Numbered from the stretch's first letter, positions 1 through 9,578 are shown. The stretch is DNA of 64,000 nucleotides from JACPRL01 sp035573715 (GCA_035573715.1 DATLZZ010000003.1:186001-250000), one strand, 5' to 3'. Made by a program: numbers and translations. Notes: generated by a model from the sequence alone, not told the origin.

Positions 1-382
1 GTGGCCGAAGATTACGGTGACGCCGGTAGACATCTCCATCAAGACGCGGCTGACGAACACGATGATCCAGGAGATTGGCAAGACCAACACACCTGCGGCT
101 CAGTACACTGCCCGGTGGGCGGATGAAGAATTCATGTGGGACGAACTGGCCGCAATTGCGTGGCTCGACCCGTCGATTGTGACCAAGACGGAGACGGCGC
201 TGATGGACGTGAACATTGACCACGGCGCCGGCTACGGCGACACGCTGGTGTGGGCGCCGGGGGACGGGCCGGGATTGGGCGAGCAGGCGGTAACCGTGCT
301 GGTGGATGCAGACTTCCCGCGCTTCTACAAGATTTTCACCGACCTGATGACGCGGCCGACGCCCGGCGCGAAGAAACCTTAG
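1..382 (+). CDS. Nucleoside hydrolase (IUNH family), C-terminal part, 5' end outside window
   Basis: Open from the window edge (frame starting at base 2) to TAG at 380-382, giving about 126 residues. The segment MWDELAAIAWLDPSI matches the C-terminal part of inosine-uridine preferring nucleoside hydrolases, where an Asp in this position completes the calcium site that activates water for N-glycosidic cleavage. The N-terminal DTDPGxDD motif would lie upstream of the window, so signal peptide and specificity cannot be judged. A GTG at 17 could open a short ORF but is inside the homologous region and is not a likely start. It converges on, and its stop overlaps that of, a second nucleoside hydrolase on the minus strand. 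Family-level assignment is fairly safe; substrate is unknown. Confidence 0.75.
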   Translation, partial: WPKITVTPVDISIKTRLTNTMIQEIGKTNTPAAQYTARWADEEFMWDELAAIAWLDPSIVTKTETALMDVNIDHGAGYGDTLVWAPGDGPGLGEQAVTVLVDADFPRFYKIFTDLMTRPTPGAKKP

Positions 383-1422
383 CGTCCGCTGAGCCGCGAC
401 AGAAGGAGTTGGACGAAGCGCGCGGCGTCGACCTCGACGCAGACCTCGGCGTTGGGCCGGACGCGGAGAATGCCGACCACCATGTTGCGGCCGTCTCGCC
501 ACTCCACCTGATCCACCAAGTTGTAGCGGTAGGCGACGGTTTCGCCGCGCGTATGCTCGCCGCGGGTTTCAATCTCGACCCGCATTGGCTGTGCCGTGAC
601 GAGGCTGCGGTCGATCGTCACGGCGACGGCGAGCGCGTCGTAAACCGCGGTGCCCGGGAAGCCGAATTCCTCCGAGCGGTCGAGAATGTAGCCGAGCGCC
701 GCCCGCGCAAACTCGCTCTGCGGGCCGCTGCTGAGCCGCGCCAGGTCGGCGCGGCGGACGAGTGCTTTGTTGCCGACGTCGAGGCCGACCATCGTGATCC
801 GCCAGCCGGCGCTGAAGACAATCTTCGCGGCCTCCGGGTCGCCGTAGATGTTCGCCTCGGCCGCGGCAGTGACGTTGCCGCCGGAAATCGAGCCGCCCAT
901 CAGAATCACCTCTTTGACCAGCGGAACGATAGAGGGGTCTTTGCGCGTCGCGAGCGCAATGTTGGTGAGCGGCCCGACCGGCACGAGCGTGATTTCGTTT
1001 GGGAAGCGATGAACCAACTCGATGATGAGGTCGGGCGCGAAGCGCGGGTCGAGCTTGCATTGGGGCGCAGGCAGGTTGACGTCGGCCAGGCCGTTCTGGC
1101 CGTGCCAGAACTCGGCGGTGGTGAGTTGTTGGACAAGCGGGCGATCGGCGCCGGCAGCGACGGGGAGGTCACAGCGGCCGGCGAGCGAGACAAGTCTGAG
1201 CGCGTTCTCGGTGCCCTGGCGCAGCGGGACATTGCCAGGAACCACGGTCAGCGCTTGCACGTCCAGCTCGGGCGAGTTGAGCGCCAGCAGGATGGCCATG
1301 GCGTCGTCAATGCCCGGGTCGGTATCAATAATGACTTTCTTTTCGGTGGCGGCGGCAGCGGGGAGTGCGGCCAGCAGAAGAAGTGCGGCGAGGCCCGGTA
1401 GTCGGCAACGTCGAGTGCGCAT
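379..1422 (-). CDS. Exported nucleoside hydrolase (IUNH family)
   Basis: 347 residues from ATG at 1422, preceded by AGGAGC at a suitable distance; a longer ORF to 1464 is possible but lacks such a site. Residues 1-25 form a signal peptide (MRTRR, Leu/Ala-rich core, AAA cleavage region), so the enzyme probably works outside the cytoplasm. The calcium/substrate loop DTDPGIDDAMA follows directly, and later blocks (VGPLTNIALA, ILMGGS, AEANIYGDPEAA) and a C-terminal VYDALAV motif fit the family. Family reaction: hydrolysis of ribonucleosides to base and ribose. An exported enzyme would release bases from environmental nucleosides, which suits the purine catabolic operon that starts 100 bp beyond its start codon on the other strand. 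Exact nucleoside preference cannot be read. Confidence 0.88.
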   Translation of the reverse strand: MRTRRCRLPGLAALLLLAALPAAAATEKKVIIDTDPGIDDAMAILLALNSPELDVQALTVVPGNVPLRQGTENALRLVSLAGRCDLPVAAGADRPLVQQLTTAEFWHGQNGLADVNLPAPQCKLDPRFAPDLIIELVHRFPNEITLVPVGPLTNIALATRKDPSIVPLVKEVILMGGSISGGNVTAAAEANIYGDPEAAKIVFSAGWRITMVGLDVGNKALVRRADLARLSSGPQSEFARAALGYILDRSEEFGFPGTAVYDALAVAVTIDRSLVTAQPMRVEIETRGEHTRGETVAYRYNLVDQVEWRDGRNMVVGILRVRPNAEVCVEVDAARFVQLLLSRLSGR

Positions 1423-1489
1423 GGGCAGTTGCTCCTGAGCGAGTTTGGCAGCGGGCCGCATCATGCCTCAGAGAGCCATGCGGCTTCAA

Positions 1490-1498
1490 TGCTATACT
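1490..1498 (+). promoter_or_regulatory. Candidate extended -10 promoter of the purine operon
   Basis: TGCTATACT, i.e. an extended -10 (TGn) with hexamer TATACT at 1493-1498, about 30 nt before the guaD ATG. No good -35 is visible, as is normal for extended -10 promoters. Placed in the divergent gap between the exported nucleoside hydrolase and the purine operon. Confidence 0.45.
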
Positions 1499-1529
1499 CG
1501 CCCGCGGTCGGCGTCCGGGGGGCCGGTTT

Positions 1530-1997
1530 ATGCAGAACCCCTTCATGGCGCGGGCGATTGAGCTCGCGCTCGAAAACGTGCGCTCCGGCCGCGGCGGCCC
1601 GTTCGCGGCGGTGGTGGTGAAGGACGGGCGCATCCTCGCTGAGGGCACGAACCGCGTAACTTCCAGCAACGATCCCACCGCCCACGCCGAGATTGTCGCC
1701 CTCCGCGAGGCCTGTCGCGCGCTGGGCAGCTTCCAACTGACTGGCTGCGAGATCTACACCTCGTGCGAGCCCTGCCCGATGTGCATGGGCGCGATTTACT
1801 GGGCCCGTCCGGCGCACGTCTACTTCGCCGCCACCGCGGCCGATGCGGCGCGCTTCGGCTTTGATGACTCCTTCATCGGACAAGAACTGCAGAAGCCGCC
1901 GGAGCAGCGCAAGATTCCGCTCACCCGGCTGATGGGCGACGACGCCCTCGCGCCGTTCATCGCCTGGGAGCAGAAGCCCGACAAAATCCGGTATTGA
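1530..1997 (+). CDS. guaD: Guanine deaminase
   Basis: 155 residues from ATG 1530; upstream ORF extension runs into the promoter region and is not homologous. Zinc-dependent cytidine-deaminase fold: the zinc ligand and proton shuttle are in TAHAEIVA (His-Ala-Glu) and the two Cys ligands in EPCPMCMGA. The sequence resembles the Bacillus GuaD type along its length, including SNDPTAHAE, YTSCEPCPMC, IYWARP and GFDDSFI, and the length is that of the family. It converts guanine to xanthine and ammonia, feeding the xanthine dehydrogenase encoded immediately downstream. The stop overlaps a possible TTG start of the next gene and lies 5 nt before its ATG. A tRNA adenosine deaminase (TadA) is less likely because of the GFDDSFI tail and the operon context. 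Confidence 0.9.
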   Translation: MQNPFMARAIELALENVRSGRGGPFAAVVVKDGRILAEGTNRVTSSNDPTAHAEIVALREACRALGSFQLTGCEIYTSCEPCPMCMGAIYWARPAHVYFAATAADAARFGFDDSFIGQELQKPPEQRKIPLTRLMGDDALAPFIAWEQKPDKIRY

Positions 1998-2002
1998 CCC
2001 CC

Positions 2003-4228
2003 ATGCCCCGTGTCATCGGCCAGCCCGTCCCGCGCAAGGAAGCCCGCGACAAAGTGACCGGCCAGGCGCGCTACGTGGACGACCTCTCGTTCCCTGGCAT
2101 GCTGCGCGGCGTGACGGTGCGCAGCACCTGCCCGCGCGCGCGAATCAAGAAAATTCACTTCGACGCTTCGATTCCCTGGGACGAGTTCGTCATCGTTACC
2201 GCGAAAGACATTCCGGGCAAGAACTGCGTGACGTTGCTCCTGGAAGACCAGCCATGCCTGGCCGACACCGTCATTAATCATCCCGAAGAGCCGGTGGTGC
2301 TGCTGGCGCACGCGGACAAGTACCTGCTGGAGGAAGCACGGCGCGCGGTGTGGATTGAAGTCGAGCCGCTGCCGGCAGTGCTGACGCTGGAGGATTCGCT
2401 GGCCCGGAAAGAAATCATCTGGGGCGCCGACAACGTGCTGAAAGCGATTCACCTTGAGAAAGGCAACGTGGACGAAGTGTGGTCGCAGGCGGACTTCATT
2501 GTCGAGGGCGAGTACGAAACCGGCGCGCAGGAGCAGCTCTACATCGAGCCCAACGGCATGGTGGCGGTGGCGAACCCGCAGGAGGGCGTGACGGTGTGGG
2601 GTTCGATGCAGTGCCCCTACTACGTCCACAGGGCGCTGGTGCCGTTGTTCGGGCTGCCGGAGAACAAGGTGCGCGTGATTCAGGTGGAAACCGGCGGCGG
2701 GTTCGGAGGCAAGGAAGAGTATCCATCGATGATTGCGGCGCACGCGGCGCTGCTGGCGTGGAAATCGGGGCGGCCGGTGAAGATTGTCTACGACCGCGCC
2801 GAAGACATGGCGGCGACGACCAAGCGGCATCCCTCCCGGACGCGTCATCGCACTGCTGTCAGCAAAGAGGGCAGGCTGCTGGGGATGGAGATTGAGTTTG
2901 TGCTGGATGGAGGCGCCTACGCGACGCTTTCGGCGGTGGTGCTCTCGCGAGGGACGATTCACGCGGCGGGGCCGTACCTCTGTCCGAATGTGCGGGTGCG
3001 CAGCCGGGCAATGGCGACCAACACGCCGCCGCAGGGTGCGTTCCGCGGTTTCGGGGCGCCGCAGAGCACCTTTGCTCTCGAGCGCCATTTGAACAAAGTG
3101 GCCCAAGCGGTGGGACTGCCGCCGGAGGAACTGCGCCGGCGCAACTTCCTGCGCGAGGGCGAAACGACGGCGACCGGCCAGGTGATTCGAGAGAAGGTCG
3201 CCCTGGCGGACTTGCTGGCGCGCGCGCTCGAGCTCTCCGACTATCACGCCAAGCTCAAGCGCTTCGCGGCGGAGAACGCGACGCGGCAGGAGAAAAAGGG
3301 AATCGGGTTCGCGACTTTCATGCACGGCGCGGGGTTCACGGGCTCCGGCGAGAAATATCTGGCGTCGGTCGTGGGTGTGGAAGCGACTCCCGAGGGGCGG
3401 GTGCGGATTCTGACCGCCAGCACCGAAATCGGCCAGGGCACGAACACGATTCTCTGCCAGATTGCGGCCGAGACGCTGGGACTGGAGCTGGAGCGGGTGG
3501 AGATGGCGGCGCCGGATACAGCTGCCGTGCCGAATAGCGGGCCCACCGTTGCCTCGCGCACCTGCATGATTGTGGGGAAGCTGGTGGAGTCGGCGGCGCT
3601 GGCTCTGAAGCAGACGCTCGAGGGAAGCGGTTTTCTTCCGCGCCAGTACTCGCAGCAGGAATTTGGGGAGGCGTGTCGGCGCTACATGGAGAAGTTCGGC
3701 CCGCTCAGGACTTACAGCCAATACCAACTCCCGCCAGAGATTCAGTGGGACGAAGAGAACTACAAGGGCGACGCCTACGGCGCCTACGCCTGGGCGGCCT
3801 ACGTGGCGGAAGTGACCGTAGATTCGCTGACCTGCGAGGTGCGGGTGGACGATTTCGTCGCGGTTCAGGAAGTAGGCCGCGTGGTGAATCCGGTCTTGGC
3901 GGCGGGCCAGATTGAAGGCGGGGTGGCGCAGGGCATCGGCTACGCGCTCTATGAAAACGTCGTCTGGCAGGAAGGCCGGATGATGAACAACCAGATGACC
4001 AACTACATCATGCCGACTTCGATGGATGTGCCGCGCATCCGCGTCTACTTTGAAGAGATTCCGTACGCGCGCGGGCCGGCGGGCGCCAAGGGCTTGGGCG
4101 AGCTGCCGCTCGACGGCACCGCGCCGGCCATTGCCAACGCGATTGAGAACGCCACCGGCGTGGCCGTCGACCGCCTGCCGGTGCTGCCCGAGCACCTGCT
4201 GGATCTGCTCGAGGCGAGCCGTGCCTGA
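2003..4228 (+). CDS. Xanthine dehydrogenase, molybdenum-binding subunit
   Basis: 741 residues from ATG 2003 (alternative TTG at 1994 overlapping the guaD stop). Large subunit of the xanthine oxidase family that holds the molybdopterin cofactor and hydroxylates hypoxanthine/xanthine to urate. Visible landmarks: a hammerhead-type N-terminal domain (residues about 10-125), the cofactor loop GGGFGGKEE near residue 231, GAFRGFGAPQ near 345, GQGTNT in the second cofactor-binding domain, and GAKGLGELPL near 695 with the Glu that acts as catalytic base. The gene runs into the iron-sulfur subunit with an 8-nt overlap. No XdhC-like cofactor sulfuration chaperone is encoded in the operon. Aldehyde oxidases share this fold, but the flanking purine genes make xanthine the probable substrate. 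Confidence 0.92.
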   Translation: MPRVIGQPVPRKEARDKVTGQARYVDDLSFPGMLRGVTVRSTCPRARIKKIHFDASIPWDEFVIVTAKDIPGKNCVTLLLEDQPCLADTVINHPEEPVVLLAHADKYLLEEARRAVWIEVEPLPAVLTLEDSLARKEIIWGADNVLKAIHLEKGNVDEVWSQADFIVEGEYETGAQEQLYIEPNGMVAVANPQEGVTVWGSMQCPYYVHRALVPLFGLPENKVRVIQVETGGGFGGKEEYPSMIAAHAALLAWKSGRPVKIVYDRAEDMAATTKRHPSRTRHRTAVSKEGRLLGMEIEFVLDGGAYATLSAVVLSRGTIHAAGPYLCPNVRVRSRAMATNTPPQGAFRGFGAPQSTFALERHLNKVAQAVGLPPEELRRRNFLREGETTATGQVIREKVALADLLARALELSDYHAKLKRFAAENATRQEKKGIGFATFMHGAGFTGSGEKYLASVVGVEATPEGRVRILTASTEIGQGTNTILCQIAAETLGLELERVEMAAPDTAAVPNSGPTVASRTCMIVGKLVESAALALKQTLEGSGFLPRQYSQQEFGEACRRYMEKFGPLRTYSQYQLPPEIQWDEENYKGDAYGAYAWAAYVAEVTVDSLTCEVRVDDFVAVQEVGRVVNPVLAAGQIEGGVAQGIGYALYENVVWQEGRMMNNQMTNYIMPTSMDVPRIRVYFEEIPYARGPAGAKGLGELPLDGTAPAIANAIENATGVAVDRLPVLPEHLLDLLEASRA

Positions 4229-4718
4229 GGACGGGCGCAAGGTGACGGTCACCTGCAAGGTGAACGGGCTGGAGCGCACCCTGCGCGTCTATCCCCTGGC
4301 GCGGCTGCTGGACGTGCTGCGCGAGGAGCTCCACCTCACCGGCACCAAAGAAGGTTGTGGAGAAGGCGAGTGCGGGGCGTGCTCGGTGCTCCTCAACGGG
4401 CAGTTGGCCAATAGCTGCCTGATTCCCGCGCTTCAAGCGGACAAAGCTGAAATCGCCACCATTGAAGGGCTCGCCAGCCCGGACTGCCTGCACGAAGTGC
4501 AGCAGGCCTTCATTGAAGCCGGCGGGGCGCAGTGCGGCATCTGCACGCCGGGGATGATTGTGGCGGCGGTCAACCTGCTGGCGCGGATCCCGCAACCGAC
4601 CGAGGGAGAAATCCGCTTCGGCCTGGCGGGGAATCTTTGCCGCTGCACGGGCTACATGAAAATCTTTCAGGCCGTGGTACGCGCCTGCCGTCGGCAGCGG
4701 GAACGAGTAAGCGCATGA
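4221..4718 (+). CDS. Xanthine dehydrogenase, [2Fe-2S] subunit
   Basis: 165 residues from GTG 4221, chosen because it gives the family length and couples to the preceding stop. Two iron-sulfur centres are visible: the plant-ferredoxin-type cluster (C46, C51, C54 in GCGEGECGAC, and C66) and the second cluster in the helical domain (QCGICTPGM and LCRCTGY). It passes electrons from the molybdenum centre to the FAD subunit. ATGA overlap with the next gene implies coupled translation of the three subunits. Confidence 0.93.
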   Translation: MPEDGRKVTVTCKVNGLERTLRVYPLARLLDVLREELHLTGTKEGCGEGECGACSVLLNGQLANSCLIPALQADKAEIATIEGLASPDCLHEVQQAFIEAGGAQCGICTPGMIVAAVNLLARIPQPTEGEIRFGLAGNLCRCTGYMKIFQAVVRACRRQRERVSA

Positions 4719-5590
4719 GGTCTTACCTTCCGGACTACGAGTTGGTGACGCCGGCGAATCTGTCCGAGGCGCTGGCGCTGCTGGCGCGCCAGCCCGGCGC
4801 CTGGAAACCCTTTGCGGGCGGCACCGACCTGATGGTGCTGCTCGAAGCCGGCAAGCTGCCGCACAAGAAGTTTTTCAGCCTCTGGCACCTGGAGGAGTTG
4901 AAGGACATCGCGGTCGCCGACGACGCGGTCGTGCTCGGCGCGCTGACCACCTACACCGAAGTGTTGAACCATCCCGTGCTGCAGAAAGAATTCCCGCTGC
5001 TGTGCCAGGCGGCGCGGCAGACCGGCGGGGTGGCGACGCAGAACCGCGGGACGCTGGGCGGAAACATCGCCAATGCGTCGCCGGCGGCGGACTCGTCACC
5101 GGCGTTGCTGGTGTATGACGCGGAGCTGGAGCTGGTCTCGGCGCGCGGCACGCGGAGCCTTCCGTATCACCGGTTTCACCTCGGCTACAAAGTGATGGAC
5201 TTGCAACCCGACGAGCTGATTCGCGCCATCCGGCTGCCTCGGGTTCACAAGCCGCGCGTGCAGTACTACCGCAAAGTGGGCACGCGGCGGGCGCAGGCGA
5301 TTTCGAAAGTAGTCTTTGCCGGCGTCGCGGAGATGGCGGGCGGTGGGGTGCGCGATGTGCGTATCGCGCTGGGGAGCGTCGCGCCGACCGTGCTGCGCTG
5401 CGGGCAAACCGAGGAGGCGGTTCGCGGGCAGCGAATTGATTCGCAAACCATCAAGCGGGCGCAGGCGGCGCTGGCCGGCGAAATTGCCCCGATTGACGAC
5501 ATTCGCTCCACGCGGCGCTATCGCCGCCAGGTGTCGTTGCGATTGCTCGCCGACTTTCTGCAACGTTGTGCCGGTTCTGTGCAGGGATGA
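4715..5590 (+). CDS. Xanthine dehydrogenase, FAD-binding subunit
   Basis: 291 residues from ATG 4715, which overlaps the preceding stop as ATGA. Family member of the CO dehydrogenase flavoprotein/xanthine dehydrogenase FAD domain: FAD-binding motifs AGGTDLMV (about residue 31) and TLGGNIANASPAADSSP (about residue 112), with the C-terminal domain characteristic of the medium subunit. It would reoxidise the iron-sulfur subunit and hand electrons to NAD or another acceptor. Gene order molybdenum, iron-sulfur, FAD subunit, as in many three-subunit enzymes. The stop overlaps the allantoinase start. Confidence 0.92.
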   Translation: MRSYLPDYELVTPANLSEALALLARQPGAWKPFAGGTDLMVLLEAGKLPHKKFFSLWHLEELKDIAVADDAVVLGALTTYTEVLNHPVLQKEFPLLCQAARQTGGVATQNRGTLGGNIANASPAADSSPALLVYDAELELVSARGTRSLPYHRFHLGYKVMDLQPDELIRAIRLPRVHKPRVQYYRKVGTRRAQAISKVVFAGVAEMAGGGVRDVRIALGSVAPTVLRCGQTEEAVRGQRIDSQTIKRAQAALAGEIAPIDDIRSTRRYRRQVSLRLLADFLQRCAGSVQG

Positions 5591-6945
5591 CGGCGGAACT
5601 GATCGTCCGCGGGCGGCGCGTGCTTACGGCTGCGGGAGTGCAGCCGGCGGCAATTCACATTCATGGGGGCAAGATCGCGGCGCTCGCGACCTACTCCGAT
5701 ATCCCACCGGGCGCGGCCGTGTTCGACGCCGGCGAGCGGCTGGTGATGCCGGGCGTGGTTGATACGCACGTGCACATCAACGAGCCCGGACGGACCCAGT
5801 GGGAAGGGTTCGAGACCGCGACGCGGGCGGCGACGGCCGGTGGGGTGACGACGCTGGTAGAGATGCCGCTCAACAGCATCCCGGCGACGACCACCCGCGC
5901 CGCGCTTGAGACCAAGCTCGCCGCGGCCCGCGACCGCTGCTGGGTGGATGTGGGCTGCTGGGGCGGCCTCGTTCCGGGCAACGCGGCGGAGTTGCGGTCG
6001 CTCTTCGAGGCGGGTGCCTTCGGGTTCAAGTGTTTTCTCGTCCCGTCGGGCGTGCCGGAGTTCGAGCCGGTGACGGAGACCGACTTGCGCGCGGCGCTGC
6101 CGGAGCTGGCCTCCTTGGGCGCGGTGCTGCTGGCACACGCGGAGCTGCCGGAGCCGATCGAAGCTGCCGCAGCCGGCGCGCGCAATGCTGACGCTCGGCG
6201 CTACGCCACCTGGCTCGCCTCGCGGCCGCGGCAAGCCGAGAACCGGGCGATTGCGCTGCTGATTTGGCTGAGTCGGGAGTTTGGAGCGCGGATCCACATC
6301 GTTCATTTGTCCTCGTCGGAGGCGCTGCCGTTGTTGCGCGAGGCCAAACAGGAAGGGCTGCCGATTACGGTTGAGACTTGTCACCACTATCTGACCTTCG
6401 CGGCAGAGGAAATTCCCGACGGCGCCACCGAGTTCAAGTGCGCGCCGCCGATTCGCGAGCGCGACAACCGCGAAAAGCTGTGGGCGGCGCTGGGCGATGG
6501 CCTGATTGATTTCGTGGCCACCGACCACTCGCCCTGCCCGCCGGCGATGAAGGAGCGCCAGTCGGGCGATTTTCTGCGGGCCTGGGGCGGGATTGCCTCG
6601 CTGCAACTGAGCTTGCCCGCGCTCTGGACCCAGGCGCGGCGGCGCGGCTTTGGCGTCGAGCGGCTGGCCCAGTGGCTGTGCTCCGGCCCGGCGCGGCTGG
6701 CAGGGCTGGATGAGCGCAAAGGAAAGATTGCGGTAGGGTATGATGCCGACCTCGTAGTGTGGGACCCGGAAACGGAGTTCGAAGTGGCAGGGGACGAGTT
6801 GCAGCATCGGCACAAGCTGACGCCGTATGGCGGACACACGCTCCACGGGCGCGTGGAGGCGACGTTTCTGCGTGGAGAGAAAATCTACGAGCGCGGACGC
6901 TTCGCCGAGAAGCCCAGCGGAGCTGTACTGAGGCGCGGGCCGTGA
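5587..6945 (+). CDS. allB: Allantoinase
   Basis: 452 residues from ATG 5587 (ATGA overlap with the previous stop). Cyclic amidohydrolase with the binuclear metal site: DTHVHINEPG (His-x-His) near residue 58, the carboxylated-lysine position in FGFKCF, further His ligands in IHIVHLSS and ETCHHYLTF, and the Asp of TDHSPCP. The sequence and length fit allantoinase rather than dihydropyrimidinase or dihydroorotase (NEPGRTQWEGF). It opens the hydantoin ring of allantoin to give allantoate, the substrate of the next gene's allantoicase domain. GTGA overlap with that gene. Confidence 0.92.
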   Translation: MTAELIVRGRRVLTAAGVQPAAIHIHGGKIAALATYSDIPPGAAVFDAGERLVMPGVVDTHVHINEPGRTQWEGFETATRAATAGGVTTLVEMPLNSIPATTTRAALETKLAAARDRCWVDVGCWGGLVPGNAAELRSLFEAGAFGFKCFLVPSGVPEFEPVTETDLRAALPELASLGAVLLAHAELPEPIEAAAAGARNADARRYATWLASRPRQAENRAIALLIWLSREFGARIHIVHLSSSEALPLLREAKQEGLPITVETCHHYLTFAAEEIPDGATEFKCAPPIRERDNREKLWAALGDGLIDFVATDHSPCPPAMKERQSGDFLRAWGGIASLQLSLPALWTQARRRGFGVERLAQWLCSGPARLAGLDERKGKIAVGYDADLVVWDPETEFEVAGDELQHRHKLTPYGGHTLHGRVEATFLRGEKIYERGRFAEKPSGAVLRRGP

Positions 6946-8434
6946 GCGACTTCACCGAGTTGGTTGACCTGGCCTCGGAGCGCGTCGGCGGCGTGGCACT
7001 CGCCGCCAACGATGAATTCTTCGCGCCCAAAGAGAACCTGCTGCGGGCGAGCGCGCCGGTTTTCATTGAAGACAAGTATACCGATCGCGGCAAGTGGATG
7101 GACGGTTGGGAGACGCGGCGGCGGCGCGAGCCGGGGCACGACTGGGCGATTATCCGGCTGGGCCTGCCGGGCGTGATTCGGGGAGTGGTGGTGGACACCC
7201 GCCATTTCAAAGGCAACTATCCCGAGAAGTGCTCGCTCGAGGCCTGCGCGGCCGAGCCCAACGCGACCGCGGAGCACCTCCAGGCGGCGCAGTGGGTGGA
7301 GATCCTGCCGCCGTCGAACCTGCAGGGCGATACGCAGAACCGGTTTTCGATTGAGAGCCCGTGGCGGTTCACGCACCTGCGGCTCAACATCTTTCCCGAT
7401 GGCGGCGTGGCTCGCCTGCGCGTCTATGGCGACGTGATTCCGGACTGGAAGCAGGTGCTGGCGGTCGGAGGCGAGATTGACCTGATCGCGGTCGAGAATG
7501 GCGGGCGAGTATGCGGGGCGAGTGACATGTTTTTTGGCTCGCGCCACAACCTGATTCTGCCCGGCCCGGCGCGCAACATGGGCGACGGCTGGGAGACCAG
7601 GCGGCGCCGCGGGCCCGGGCACGACTGGGCGATCGTGCAGCTGGGCGCCGAAGGCGTGGTGCGTCGGCTGGAGGTCGACACCTCGCACTTCAAAGGAAAC
7701 TTTCCGGAGAGTTGCTCGCTGGAAGGGTGTCAAACGAGCGATGCAACGCTCGCGGACGCGCACTGGCGCGAGCTGTTGCCGCGAACTCGGCTGCGGGCGG
7801 ATACGCGGCACGTGTTCGAGGAGGAACTAAAAGAGGCCGGGCCGGTGACGCACCTGCGGCTCAACATCTTTCCCGATGGCGGCGTGGCGCGGCTGCGTGC
7901 CTTCGGGGAAGTGACCCCGGCCGGCCGGCGGCAGGCGGCCGTGCGCGGGTTCAACGCGCTCCTGCCGCAAGAAGCCGAGCGAGCCTTGCGGGCCTGCTGC
8001 GGTTCCAGCCGCTGGGCGCACCAGATGCTGGCGCGGCGGCCGTTCGGCTCGCTCGAGCAGATGCAGGAGGCGGCCGACGCAATCTCGCGCACGCTAGGTC
8101 GCGAGGATTGGCTCGAAGCGTTTCGCGCCCACCCGCGAATCGGGGAGAAGGCTTCGGAAAAACAAGAGGCCGCGGCGCGCGCTTGGGTGGAGCAGGAACA
8201 GTCGGGGACGCGCGGTGCGAGCGAAAAGCTGCGGGCGGAGTTGCGCGAGGCGAACCGGGAGTACGAGCAGCGGTTCGGCTGGCTCTTTATTGTGTGCGCC
8301 ACCGGGAAAACGACCGAGGAGATGCTTGCGCTTCTCCGGCAACGCCTCCAGAATGAGCCGGACAAAGAGTTGGCGGTGGCGGCGGAAGAGCAGCGGCGCA
8401 TCACGCGGTTGCGAGTGGAGAAACTGTTGACGCT

Positions 8435-8438
<4 letters not shown>
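6942..8438 (+). CDS. Allantoicase-OHCU decarboxylase fusion protein
   Basis: 498 residues from GTG 6942 (GTGA overlap with allB). Residues about 1-330 are allantoicase, built of two homologous halves as usual: each has DGWETRRRR, GHDWAI, a HFKGN(Y/F)PE block and HLRLNIFPDGGVARLR. Residues about 335-498 are a 2-oxo-4-hydroxy-4-carboxy-5-ureidoimidazoline (OHCU) decarboxylase: FGSLEQM, AFRAHPRIGE with the catalytic His, and NREYEQRFGWLFIVCATGK. One polypeptide therefore holds two non-consecutive steps, OHCU to allantoin and allantoate to ureidoglycolate plus urea, with allantoinase acting between them. The reading frame is continuous with no stop or linker repeat at the junction. ATGA overlap with the HIU hydrolase gene. 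Confidence 0.9.
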
Positions 8439-8779
<341 letters not shown>

Positions 8780-8785
8780 CTCGGC

Positions 8786-9577
8786 ATGGATTTCGACCTC
8801 AGCGAGTGGCTCAACCTGGCGGCGCGCTGGGTTCACGTGTTCGCGGGCATCCTCTGGGTCGGCCAGACCTATTTCTTCACCTGGCTGGACCACAAGCTGC
8901 ACGCCGGCGAGGCCGATTCGGTCTGGATGGTGCACAGTGGCGGCTTCTATGTGGTCGGCAAGCGCGCCACGCTGGGCGTATCGCCCGCGGCGGTGCGCTG
9001 GTTCCGCTGGGAAGCCGCCTTCACCTGGCTGAGCGGGATGTTTCTGCTCGTGCTGATGTACTACTTTGGCGGGCTGTTGCTGGAGGCCGATTCCAAACTT
9101 TCTCTCGGCACGGGGATCGGCATCGGGCTCGGCGTGCTGGTGGTCGGCTGGCTGGTCTATGACCGGCTCTGGCAATCGCCGCTGCGCAAGGCGGAAGCGG
9201 AGACGGCGGCGCTCTGTTTCGCGCTGCTGGCGGCCGCGGTCTACGGCCTGACGCAGGTGTTCAGCGGGCGGGCGGCCTACATGCACGTGGGCGCGCTGCT
9301 CGGCACCATCATGGCGGCCAACGTCTGGATGCGGATTCTGCCGGCGCAGCGGCGGATGATTGCCGCTGCGGCGGAGGGGAAAGTGCCCGACGCGACGCTG
9401 GGCGCCGGCGCCAAGCTGCGCTCCAAGCACAATACCTTCATGGTCGTCCCGGTCGTGTTCATCATGATCAGCAATCACTTCCCGGTGGCGACCTACGGGA
9501 GCGCCTACAACGGGGTGATTTTGATTGCTCTGATTCTGCTGGGCTGGGCAGCGGCGTGGGTGTTGCGGCGGGCTTGA
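8786..9577 (+). CDS. Membrane urate oxidase (PuuD N-terminal domain type), no cytochrome domain
   Basis: 263 residues, rich in membrane segments. The opening block ARWVHVFAGILWVGQTYFFTWLD and the later blocks around WFRWEAAFTWLSG and GRAAYMHVGALLGTIMAANVW match the integral-membrane domain of the PuuD-type urate oxidase. Described PuuD proteins carry a C-terminal cytochrome c domain; here the protein ends soon after the last membrane helix (LIALILLGWAAAWVLRRA) and no CxxCH motif occurs. It supplies the otherwise missing step, urate to 5-hydroxyisourate, in this operon. Electrons probably pass to a separate cytochrome. A soluble uricase is not encoded here. Followed by a perfect inverted repeat likely to end the operon. 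Confidence 0.82.
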   Translation: MDFDLSEWLNLAARWVHVFAGILWVGQTYFFTWLDHKLHAGEADSVWMVHSGGFYVVGKRATLGVSPAAVRWFRWEAAFTWLSGMFLLVLMYYFGGLLLEADSKLSLGTGIGIGLGVLVVGWLVYDRLWQSPLRKAEAETAALCFALLAAAVYGLTQVFSGRAAYMHVGALLGTIMAANVWMRILPAQRRMIAAAAEGKVPDATLGAGAKLRSKHNTFMVVPVVFIMISNHFPVATYGSAYNGVILIALILLGWAAAWVLRRA

Positions 9578-9578
9578 G

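Noticed and set aside
1820..4279. 819-codon open frame on the minus strand opposite the xanthine dehydrogenase gene
   Set aside because: Composition is Arg/His-rich without any recognisable domain, and the plus strand has full-length homology; a GC-rich antisense shadow.
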